From contig CALGRX010000021.1 in the NCBI GenBank assembly GCA_937880755.1, forward strand, positions 114,948 to 178,947: DNA of 64,000 nucleotides. The letters are read 5' to 3'. The notes below the pieces were generated by a model. The model worked only from the letters and a program-made list of their open reading frames with translations. It had not been told where the DNA came from and made no database searches. How positions within the stretch are numbered: position 1 is the first letter of the stretch; each line of letters begins with the position of its first letter. Below are positions 25,921-32,951 of this stretch, one piece after another. Origin of the DNA: an uncultured Clostridia bacterium. GTDB lineage: Bacteria > Bacillota > Clostridia > Christensenellales > UBA3700. A program made the translations under genes and the position numbers.

Positions 25921-27024
25921 ATGGGCTTTTTGATTGAGGGTATCTCGGCAATCACGTGGCAACAAGTGGTCATGATAATTATCGGCTTGGTGCTCATAGT
26001 ACTCGCCATAGTCAAAGAGATGGAGCCTGCCTTGTTGTTGCCGATGGGCTTCGGCGCAATATTGGTCAACCTTCCTCTGTCGACGTTGGCGGATAGCAAC
26101 GGCATCATAGGTTGGCTGTTCAATATAGGTATAGACGGCGCGGAAGCCTTTCCGCTATTGCTCTTTATCGGTATAGGCGCGATGATAGACTTCGGACCGC
26201 TCCTTTCCAATCCTAAGCTATTTATATTCGGAGCGGGGGCGCAGTTCGGTATCTTTGCCACGATAGTGCTGGCGACCTTGCTTGGATTTAACATTGCCGA
26301 CGCCGCTTCGATAGGTATCATAGGCGCGGCAGACGGACCAACTTCGATATTCGTTGCCAACGCTTTGGGTAGCAATTATCTCGGCGCAATTACGGTAGTT
26401 GCCTACTCGTATATGGCGCTTGTGCCTATCATTCAACCTACCGTCATCAAACTCGTTACTACGGAGAAAGAACGTAAAATCCGTATGGAATACAATCCTA
26501 AGAACGTAAGCAAACTCACCAAAATTCTTTTCCCTATCGTGGTGACGATAATTGCCGGCATAATTGCTCCGATGTCCATATCGCTTGTCGGCTGTCTTAT
26601 GTTCGGCAACCTAATCAGAGAGTGCGGAGTGCTCGACAACCTGTCGGAGACGGCTCAAAAGGTACTTGCCAACCTCATCACGTTGCTACTTGGTTTGACG
26701 ATAGCCTCGCAAATGAAGGCGGAGTACTTCCTCAGAGTGCAGACCTTGATGATTATGGCATTGGGACTTTGCGCATTCGTATTCGATACCGTTGCAGGCG
26801 TCATGCTCGCTAAGATTATGAACTTGTTTAGCAAAAAGAAAATCAACCCGATGATAGGCGCGGCGGGCATATCGGCATTCCCTATGTCGGCTCGTATAGT
26901 GCATAAGATGGGCTTGGAAGCCGATCCGCAAAACCACCTGTTGATGCACTCGATAGGTTGCAACGTGTCGGGACAAATTGCCTCTGCAATAGCAGGCGGT
27001 GTAGTGCTAAGCATTTTGCTGTAA
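25921..27024 (+). CDS. oadB: sodium ion-translocating decarboxylase, beta subunit
   Basis: A 367-aa polytopic membrane protein, matching the beta subunit of oxaloacetate, methylmalonyl-CoA or glutaryl-CoA decarboxylases, which couples decarboxylation to Na+ export. Typical segments are LLLFIGIGAMIDFGPLLSNP, ASIGIIGAADGPTSIF (the conserved Asp-containing Na+ site), and GAAGISAFPMSARIVHKMG with NHLLMHSIGCNVSGQIAS near the C-terminus. GGAG precedes the ATG. The small gamma-like subunit follows 10 nt later, but no carboxyltransferase alpha subunit or biotin carrier is in the window. Transcription is probably controlled by the upstream riboswitch. Confidence 0.92.
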   Translation: MGFLIEGISAITWQQVVMIIIGLVLIVLAIVKEMEPALLLPMGFGAILVNLPLSTLADSNGIIGWLFNIGIDGAEAFPLLLFIGIGAMIDFGPLLSNPKLFIFGAGAQFGIFATIVLATLLGFNIADAASIGIIGAADGPTSIFVANALGSNYLGAITVVAYSYMALVPIIQPTVIKLVTTEKERKIRMEYNPKNVSKLTKILFPIVVTIIAGIIAPMSISLVGCLMFGNLIRECGVLDNLSETAQKVLANLITLLLGLTIASQMKAEYFLRVQTLMIMALGLCAFVFDTVAGVMLAKIMNLFSKKKINPMIGAAGISAFPMSARIVHKMGLEADPQNHLLMHSIGCNVSGQIASAIAGGVVLSILL

Positions 27025-27034
27025 GGAGGTGCGT

Positions 27035-27310
27035 ATGAACAAAGAAGTAGTTTTGCAAGGATTAGACGTATTTTGGAAGGGAATGCTAGCCATCTTTATA
27101 GCTATCATTATAATAATGCTTGCGGTATATTTATTGCAAAAGGTATCGGAAGCCACCGACAACGTCATTGCCAATCGCACCGCTACGGCAGGCGAGAGAG
27201 AGGCGAAGAAACAAGCCAAAAAGGCTGAGAGAGAAGAGAGAAAACTCGCTAGACAAGCGGCCAAACAAGCCAAAGAAGCAACTCCACCCGACGATACCAA
27301 GAGCGCATAA
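27035..27310 (+). CDS. OadG-like gamma subunit of a sodium-pumping decarboxylase
   Basis: A 91-aa protein with one transmembrane helix (MLAIFIAIIIIMLAVYLL, about residues 17-34) and a highly charged Lys/Arg/Glu/Ala-rich cytoplasmic tail. Size, topology and position right after oadB match the gamma subunit, which holds the complex together. Sequence conservation in this family is weak, so the call depends on context. An AAGGAGG RBS lies before the ATG at 27035. Confidence 0.75.
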   Translation: MNKEVVLQGLDVFWKGMLAIFIAIIIIMLAVYLLQKVSEATDNVIANRTATAGEREAKKQAKKAEREERKLARQAAKQAKEATPPDDTKSA

Positions 27311-27367
27311 AAATATAAATGCGTTAGAATAAAAAGTATTTACTTGACGCAGAAAGATTTTGTATCG

Positions 27368-27411
27368 ACTATACTTTTTATAGGGTGTTGCACTTGATAG
27401 TATAATTCACC
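27368..27411. repeat. 44-bp intergenic repeat, copy 2
   Basis: Near-identical to 16626-16669 and placed in the same way, between convergent genes just before a terminator hairpin. Confidence 0.75.
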
Positions 27412-27414
27412 CAA

Positions 27415-27447
27415 ACAAAAAGGGCTAAACGAACTTCGTTTAGCCTA
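27415..27447 (-). terminator. terminator of the ferritin-ZIP-TPR-DUF4037 operon
   Basis: GGCTAAACG/CGTTTAGCC stem (27423-27445) followed on the minus strand by CTTTTTGTTT. It may also stop plus-strand transcripts from oadG. Confidence 0.8.
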
Positions 27448-27461
27448 TTTGCTTGCTTAAT

Positions 27462-28394
27462 TTATATTGCCCACAAGATATTTTTCGTTCTCAACACGTG
27501 GTCCTTCACCTTATCGTTGACGGCGTAGGCGTGTTTTTCGAGGTCGTTGCCTATCTCGTCGCTTAGACCTTGCTTAGTCAGCTCTTGGGCGATATCGTCG
27601 CATATTTTTTCTATGATATCGACCTTGTTCTTTACGCTTTGCTCGTCGTTGGGGCTAGATAGTAGATATTCTATATCCTTTGACAAGCTAGGCAGTATAG
27701 GCAATTCTCGCATAGCTCTAAACGACCACTTATAGTAAGGCATATACTTTTTATTTAGCAAAAATATCGTTTGCATTATGCTCTTGACGCACTCGCCCAC
27801 GGCAAGCTGCGCGGCACCCGTTTCGCCTCTTTTTGCACAACGAGGGTAGTTGTATTGTCCCGATTGGTTGATAAGCAACAAGTTGCCGGCAAGTTTTTTT
27901 ATCCTCACGTCGTCGGGGTAGTAGGCAAGTTTTTTTCTTATCTCGCTCATAAGTCCCAGGTTGTCTTCAAACAACTCGCCGTTGACAGTTTCCGCCAACG
28001 AGTATTCGGGGATATAGAACCATTGCTCTAAAGAGATATCTACGCTGTCAAAACCTATTTTTTGTGTCAAAAAGTCGGATATTTTGATTATCCCTTGTCT
28101 ATTACCTCCCACGGGACATACGATATTACGCTTATATCCCTCCCATTCTCTAGGCAGGGAGCAGTAGGTTCTTTCCAATTCAAATACTTGCTTAGGAGTC
28201 AATTCGTCGGGCACGAATACGCAAAATCCCAACCCAAAGTCGTGGTCTTGCGAGAGAGCGTCGTCGTAGCCGAAACATTCCGACCCGCTACCTACCAGAC
28301 CGAAGCAAAGGTTGTCGTATATTTCGCCAAGGGCAGAAAAGATAGGTTTGCCGTATTTATAAAAAAAATTTTTGGACAGTTCAATCCCTTTCAT
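27462..28394 (-). CDS. DUF4037 family nucleotidyltransferase-like protein
   Basis: A 310-aa protein with an N-terminal nucleotidyltransferase-like motif GLVGSGSECFGYDDALSQDHDFG (GS followed by DxD-type acidic residues, about residues 33-54), then a helical DUF4037 domain. The acidic pair Asp-x-Asp (DHDFG) suggests that metal binding is kept. Substrate is unknown. The start overlaps the end of the upstream TPR gene by 14 nt, so the two are translationally coupled. Last gene of the operon. Confidence 0.78.
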   Translation of the reverse strand: MKGIELSKNFFYKYGKPIFSALGEIYDNLCFGLVGSGSECFGYDDALSQDHDFGLGFCVFVPDELTPKQVFELERTYCSLPREWEGYKRNIVCPVGGNRQGIIKISDFLTQKIGFDSVDISLEQWFYIPEYSLAETVNGELFEDNLGLMSEIRKKLAYYPDDVRIKKLAGNLLLINQSGQYNYPRCAKRGETGAAQLAVGECVKSIMQTIFLLNKKYMPYYKWSFRAMRELPILPSLSKDIEYLLSSPNDEQSVKNKVDIIEKICDDIAQELTKQGLSDEIGNDLEKHAYAVNDKVKDHVLRTKNILWAI

Positions 28395-29124
28395 ATATCG
28401 CGGTATACCTTTTGATAAGTTGTTTTTCGTATATCACCCAGCCGTAATAGCCAAATACAGTGGCGCACTTTTCGCACACGAAAGCGTAGTAGCCGTCGGT
28501 GTCATCCTTGTGCTTATCGAGTAGCATAGAGGCTTTTTCAAGACACTCGTTGATATATTCTTCGCCTTGCGATAGACCGTATTGCACTTCGTTCATAGTC
28601 GCGAGATTAAGATAACTAATGGCTTGCTCGAGAGCCCCTCTAGGTGCGTCGTTGAGGATATCTATTGCCTTTTCGTAGAGTTTTTTTGCTTGGTCAAACT
28701 CTTTTAGGTCGACGAGCGCAAGTGCGGTGTTGTTGTACAAGCCCGCAATTCTCGGGTCGGTAGAAGGTAAGTTCTTCTCGTAGATAATTCTCGCCTTTTC
28801 AAAGAGAGGAATGGACAGCTCAGCCATACCGAAAGCCTTGTAAGCCGTAGCGCTATTGACGTATGTCGTCGCACCGTCAATCATTTGCTCTTTTCCGTAT
28901 TGCTCCACCATATTCAGGGCGATATCCACTTGCTCCAAAGCTTGTTGTTTTTTGCCTGTCTTGCGATATAGACCTATCAATTCGTTGTGCAAACTAAGCA
29001 CGTCGGGTTCGCCGTCTTTTGCCTCTTGCACCCAATACAATAGGTGCTTTTCTGCGCCCACGTAGTCGTTTTTGCTCAAATAATCGTCGAGCTTGGTCAA
29101 TATTCTTTGTATAGGTAAACTCAT
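28381..29124 (-). CDS. tetratricopeptide-repeat protein
   Basis: A 247-aa cytoplasmic protein built of helical TPR units, the clearest being LHNELIGLYRKTGKKQQALE, IAGLYNNTALALVDLKEFDQ (followed by AKKLYEKAIDIL) and ISYLNLATMNEVQYGLSQGE. It has no enzyme motif and probably scaffolds protein interactions, possibly with the DUF4037 protein encoded by the overlapping next gene. The start lies 3 nt after the ZIP transporter stop. Confidence 0.85.
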   Translation of the reverse strand: MSLPIQRILTKLDDYLSKNDYVGAEKHLLYWVQEAKDGEPDVLSLHNELIGLYRKTGKKQQALEQVDIALNMVEQYGKEQMIDGATTYVNSATAYKAFGMAELSIPLFEKARIIYEKNLPSTDPRIAGLYNNTALALVDLKEFDQAKKLYEKAIDILNDAPRGALEQAISYLNLATMNEVQYGLSQGEEYINECLEKASMLLDKHKDDTDGYYAFVCEKCATVFGYYGWVIYEKQLIKRYTAIYERD

Positions 29125-29127
29125 TTT

Positions 29128-29874
29128 CTATCCTAAGAGAGTATCGGTAACCAGCATTATGGCAAAACCGATTAGCAGTGCGTAAGTAGCGCCTCTCTCG
29201 TGTCCGTGAGAGTGCGTTTCCGGTATCATTTCGTCGCTCACTACGTACAACATAGTTCCGCCTGCAAATGCAAGCGCAAAAGGCAAAACGGCGAAGGATA
29301 TATATACGGCAAAGTAGCCGACAAGCGTACCTACTATCTCCACAACGCCCGTAAGGAAGGCATACAAAAACGCTTTCTTTTTATCTATTCCGCACGCAAG
29401 CATCGGACCTATGACTATCATACCCTCGGGTATGTTTTGCAGAGCGATTCCTCCCGCAATCATCAAGGCTTGTGTATTGTCGCTCGTGCCGAAGCCTACG
29501 CCTGCCGCGATACCTTCTGGCAGATTATGTATGGCTATGGCTAGTACGAATAGCATAACCTTGCGACGAGTAGTTTGTTCGTGGTCGGCGTCTAAGTCTT
29601 CGTTGTGCATATGCGGTATAAACTTATCCATAAGGTTAAGACAAATCGCGCCCGCGAATATTCCGCCAAGAGTAATCAGTATACCGTATTTTCCGCCGTA
29701 TTCCAAAGATGGCAATATGAGTCCAAGCACTGCCGCCGCGAGCATAATGCCGGAAGCAAAAGCCAGCACTATATCGGAGAATTTATGCGATATGTTTTTG
29801 AAAATCAGCCCTAATAATGCGCCTATTATAGTTGCCCCGCCAACGCCAAGTGCGGTTAGCCAAACTATCGTCAT
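29128..29874 (-). CDS. ZIP family metal transporter (ZupT/GufA type)
   Basis: A 248-aa membrane protein with about eight helices. HNLPEGIAAGVGFG (helix IV) and ALQNIPEGMIVIGPML (helix V) carry the metal-binding His/Asn/Pro-Glu-Gly motifs of ZIP transporters, and a His/Asp-rich loop precedes helix IV (PHMHNEDLDADHEQ). It should import zinc, iron or manganese. It lies 3 nt after the ferritin gene, so metal import and iron storage are co-transcribed. Confidence 0.9.
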   Translation of the reverse strand: MTIVWLTALGVGGATIIGALLGLIFKNISHKFSDIVLAFASGIMLAAAVLGLILPSLEYGGKYGILITLGGIFAGAICLNLMDKFIPHMHNEDLDADHEQTTRRKVMLFVLAIAIHNLPEGIAAGVGFGTSDNTQALMIAGGIALQNIPEGMIVIGPMLACGIDKKKAFLYAFLTGVVEIVGTLVGYFAVYISFAVLPFALAFAGGTMLYVVSDEMIPETHSHGHERGATYALLIGFAIMLVTDTLLG

Positions 29875-29877
29875 CGC

Positions 29878-30390
29878 TTACAGTACCAAAGAAGGAGCGG
29901 AGTAGACTCTGGTTGCCAATTCTCCGTTGAGCATATACAGACTCTTAGGGTCTGAGCCGAAGAGCTCCATCTTTGAGATGAGGTCGCTTGCGTTGGTTTC
30001 TTCCTCGCCTTGCTCTTTGACGAACCAATCCAAGAATTGCATCGTTCTAAAGTCCTTGACCTCGTAAGCCGCTGCGTATATGTCGTTGATGAGAGAGGTT
30101 ACGTACAACTCGTGATTGAGACCCGCCTTGAGCACCGTCATATCGCTGTCGAGCACCACGTCGGGCTTAGCGATAGCGTCGAGGGTAACCGACTCGTTGT
30201 TGTTGTGCAGATATTGATAGAAGAGCATAGCGTGGTCTCTTTCTTCCTGCGCTTGAATTTTGTACCAATTGGCAAAGCCGTCAAGACATCTGGCTTCAAA
30301 ATAATTGGAGAAGTCGAGGTAGAGATAAGCGGAGTATAATTCTTTGTTGATTTGTTGATTAAGTAATTCTTTTACTTTTTTGTTTAGCAT
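29878..30390 (-). CDS. bacterial ferritin
   Basis: A 170-aa ferritin that oxidises and stores iron in a 24-mer cage. The four-helix bundle carries ferroxidase ligands: Glu17 (NKELYSAYLYLDFSNYF), the EERDHA motif with Glu and His, and EQGEEE in helix D. Length fits FtnA (165-170 aa). It is the first gene of the operon, with a GGAGG RBS and a promoter whose -35 box lies within a perfect palindrome, pointing to metal- or redox-responsive control. Confidence 0.94.
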   Translation of the reverse strand: MLNKKVKELLNQQINKELYSAYLYLDFSNYFEARCLDGFANWYKIQAQEERDHAMLFYQYLHNNNESVTLDAIAKPDVVLDSDMTVLKAGLNHELYVTSLINDIYAAAYEVKDFRTMQFLDWFVKEQGEEETNASDLISKMELFGSDPKSLYMLNGELATRVYSAPSLVL

Positions 30391-30419
30391 AAAAATGCCT
30401 CCATAATAAGATTACAATA

Positions 30420-30448
30420 ATTATAGTATAGTTGCATTTCAAATGCAA
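30420..30448 (-). promoter_or_regulatory. ferritin operon promoter
   Basis: Minus-strand TTGCAT (30448-30443), a 17-bp spacer and TATAAT (30425-30420). Confidence 0.75.
30432..30448. promoter_or_regulatory. operator-like palindrome over the ferritin -35 box
   Basis: TTGCATTTCAAATGCAA is a perfect 17-bp inverted repeat with 8-bp arms. It covers the -35 box and most of the spacer, where a bound repressor would block RNA polymerase. The regulator is unknown. It does not match the usual Fur box. The rest of the 342-bp gap between ferritin and the GH110 gene shows only the GH110 promoter. Confidence 0.65.
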
Positions 30449-30658
30449 TATTTGACGATATTTTTCTTGACTTTTTCCAAAATTTTTCGACCTTTTGCAT
30501 CAAAATGAGCGCACGTATTTTATTCATAATTAGGTGCACAAATACACAGCAAATACCTATGTTAAGCCACGATAGGGACTAACGAACAAACAATGGTTTT
30601 GAACAAAAAATATTGAATTTTGAGCTATAACTTGATAGTACGCCGTCAAAAGTCGCAT

Positions 30659-30687
30659 TTGACATCTATAAGGCTATGTGGTACAAT
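30659..30687 (+). promoter_or_regulatory. promoter of the GH110-like gene
   Basis: TTGACA (30659-30664), a 17-bp spacer and TACAAT (30682-30687), 45 nt before the start. Confidence 0.8.
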
Positions 30688-30732
30688 CAAACGGGGATAC
30701 ATACTACCCACGACAGTATTTGGAGGTAACCA

Positions 30733-32385
30733 ATGCCAAACGAAACTAAGATTATTTACGCCAAAGATTACGGAATATTAGCAGGACAAGAAGTTGCCAA
30801 AGCACTTAACGATTTATTGGTACAACTATCTTATGATGCACAGCCCAAAACACTCGTATTAGAACAGGGGGACTATTATCTTGACGTTGCAAGCGTGCCC
30901 AAGCCGACATTGTATATTACTAATACGATAGCAGATGAAGAATGGAAAAAGGACGAACAAAAGCACGTCAATGCCGTAGGACTATATTTTAACGGCATCG
31001 AAAATCTCACTTTTGACGGCAACGGCTCGACCTTTATCGCTATTGGGCAGATGACCAACGTCGCTATGTGCAACAGTCGCAATCTCACAATCAAAGACGT
31101 TACTTTCAAGGCGAGCAATCCCGATATGCAATGCCTTACTGTCATCAAAAAGGGGATAGGCTACATTGACTTTGCTTTGGACGAAGACAGCCTGTACGAT
31201 TGCTTGGACGGAGAGTATCGCTTCGTCGGCAAAGGGTATTCTACACCGTTTTTTGCCCATAGGAATACGGCTTGGTGGATAGGCAAAATCCCGACGGGGC
31301 AACCCGACGTTATTTTTAGGACGTTTCACCCACTGCGAGGAGCGTATAGTTTGAGAGAAATCGCACCCTACGTATTTAGAGCAAAATATCTCGTACCGAT
31401 TTTTTGCAAGGTTGGCGATAGGTTCCACCTCTACGACGTAAGGAGAAAGTATCAAGGAATTTTTGCGGATAAATGCCACAATATCGTTTTAGACGGCGTG
31501 AGACAAAACTTCAATTACGGTTTGGCTACGGTTTTTCAACAATGCGAAAACTTGACGATTACCAACTGTGTATTTGCTCCCGACAAGGAGAGCGGAAAAA
31601 AGATGGCGTCGGTAGCGGATTTTATCCAAGTATGCTCGTGCAGAGGTAAGGTGGAGATTACACACAACGAGTTTTGCGGAGCGGGAGACGATTGTCTTAA
31701 CGTGCACGGCGTTCACTTTAAGATTGTTCAAGTAGACGGGCAAAATATAATTGTCAAATTTATGCACCCCCAAACGCTTGGATATTGTCCCTTCGAAGAG
31801 GGAGATTGCTTGCGCTTTGTCAGCCCCAAAACGCTACTTGTCGTAGGCGAAAACCGCGTTGAGCAAGCAAGCCTAATTGACGAATATACAATCAAGATAA
31901 CTTTATCGTTGCCTATAGATAATGCGGTCAAAGGGTTGGTGGTAGAAAATGCCGATGCTTGCCCCGACGTACTCTTCAAGGGCAACTCTCTTACGAGGAT
32001 AATCACACGAGGACTGCTTTTGACTAGCGCGGGCAAAATCGTCGTAGAGGACAACGATTTTTACAACACATCGATGAACGCTATTCTCATCTCCGACGAC
32101 GCCAACAGTTGGTATGAGAGCGGAATGGTGAGGGACGTCACCATCGAGGGCAACAGGTTTTTCGGCAACGAGGGATACTACGTTTGCGTCAAACCCGAGA
32201 ACGCCGTGCACGACGGTTTCGTTCATAGTGGCATTACAATCAAGTCCAACTTGTTCGCATCACGCCATAGCAAGGGACTGTATTTCAAATCGGCAGGCAA
32301 ATGCCTCGTTGAGGACAACACTTTCAAGTATGGCAAGACAATCAAGCGTATCGATTCCGACGTGACGATAAAAGATAACGAATAA
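30733..32385 (+). CDS. alpha-1,3-galactosidase-like protein, glycoside hydrolase family 110
   Basis: A 550-aa right-handed beta-helix protein matching GH110, enzymes that remove alpha-1,3-linked galactose, including from blood group B and linear alpha-Gal glycans. Supporting features are the repeated beta-helix strands, the segment ADFIQVCSCRGKVEITHNEF followed by CGAGDDCLNVHG with its paired Asp residues (the likely catalytic acids), and ILISDDANSWYESG toward the C-terminus. There is no signal peptide, while characterised Bacteroides members are exported, so this one should act on imported oligosaccharides. GGAGG precedes the ATG. It fits the mucin-glycan theme of the fucose and GH35/GH36 genes. 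Confidence 0.8.
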   Translation: MPNETKIIYAKDYGILAGQEVAKALNDLLVQLSYDAQPKTLVLEQGDYYLDVASVPKPTLYITNTIADEEWKKDEQKHVNAVGLYFNGIENLTFDGNGSTFIAIGQMTNVAMCNSRNLTIKDVTFKASNPDMQCLTVIKKGIGYIDFALDEDSLYDCLDGEYRFVGKGYSTPFFAHRNTAWWIGKIPTGQPDVIFRTFHPLRGAYSLREIAPYVFRAKYLVPIFCKVGDRFHLYDVRRKYQGIFADKCHNIVLDGVRQNFNYGLATVFQQCENLTITNCVFAPDKESGKKMASVADFIQVCSCRGKVEITHNEFCGAGDDCLNVHGVHFKIVQVDGQNIIVKFMHPQTLGYCPFEEGDCLRFVSPKTLLVVGENRVEQASLIDEYTIKITLSLPIDNAVKGLVVENADACPDVLFKGNSLTRIITRGLLLTSAGKIVVEDNDFYNTSMNAILISDDANSWYESGMVRDVTIEGNRFFGNEGYYVCVKPENAVHDGFVHSGITIKSNLFASRHSKGLYFKSAGKCLVEDNTFKYGKTIKRIDSDVTIKDNE

Positions 32386-32467
32386 CTCAAATACGTAGCC
32401 AATCCTATTTCAATAGCCTCAATCAACGTTGCACTTGCCTCAAATTTTCTAGAAAAAATTTTTATAG

Positions 32468-32496
32468 TTGACATGCGTTGTCAGTTATCGTGTATT
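32468..32496 (+). promoter_or_regulatory. promoter of sRNA A
   Basis: TTGACA (32468-32473), a 17-bp spacer and TGTATT (32491-32496). The spacer contains TGTCA, which with the -35 TGACA forms an inverted repeat. It is conserved in the second copy at 36374. Confidence 0.65.
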
Positions 32497-32502
32497 ACAA
32501 TA

Positions 32503-32677
32503 TAGTTGTCAAGTAACAAGTATTTGCAACGTTTTTTCGTAACGTTCATATGTTATACCTCCTTTAATTAAGGGCAACGGCAACGCCGTATTCGTGTCAA
32601 TAGGTTTTTTCATTTTCCTATAGGGTATCTCCTCCCGCACGAAGCCCAAAAAAGCCTCCGCTAGGGAGGCTATTTTT
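32503..32677 (+). ncRNA. candidate small RNA A with anti-Shine-Dalgarno stretch
   Basis: A transcription unit of about 175 nt: promoter, ACCTCCTTT at 32557-32565 (the same bases as the 16S rRNA 3' end), a CGGC/GCCG stem, an ATAGG/CCTAT stem, a TTCGTG/CACGAA closing stem and an intrinsic terminator AGCCTCC/GGAGGCT with T run. A sister copy with the same order of elements lies at 36409-36569. Where the sequences differ, the CGGC/GCCG and TAGG/CCTA pairings are kept. No open reading frame is shared between them. It lies in the 566-bp gap between the GH110 gene and the HINT protease; the rest of that gap holds only the protease terminator. Not a known family to me. Confidence 0.6.
32650..32677 (+). 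terminator. terminator of sRNA A
   Basis: AGCCTCC-GCTAG-GGAGGCT followed by ATTTTTATA. Confidence 0.8.
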
Positions 32678-32880
32678 ATAATTTTGATAGACACATTTAT
32701 TTCATTTAACCGACCTTTCGGCTTGGTTTCAATTTCCGAGACTTGTCTATTTATCTATTTATATATGTCAAGCACCCGTGAGAGTGCCAAATGATTAATA
32801 CTAATTATTCATGCGGCAATTGTTTTTGCTTGTTTTGTTTTTTCTATTTATTTGTACACAATCCTTAATTATTTTACCAT

Positions 32881-32921
32881 AAAGAAAAAGACATATATAT
32901 AGCATGTATGTCTTTTTCTTT
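32881..32921 (-). terminator. terminator of the HINT-protease gene
   Basis: A perfect 15-bp stem with arms AAAGAAAAAGACATA (32881-32895) and its complement (32907-32921), rich in T on the minus strand, 30 nt beyond the stop codon. Confidence 0.75.
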
Positions 32922-32951
32922 TACTAATGCAATATCAATAATATTGTTTTT

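Noticed and set aside
32480..32549. Short minus-strand frame of 22 codons with AAAGGAGG and ATG, mirrored by a 24-codon frame near 36372-36440
   Set aside because: The two peptides agree only in the first four residues (MNVT) and then diverge, whereas the plus-strand promoter, stems and terminator are conserved. I read the conserved block as an antisense copy of a start region, not a gene.
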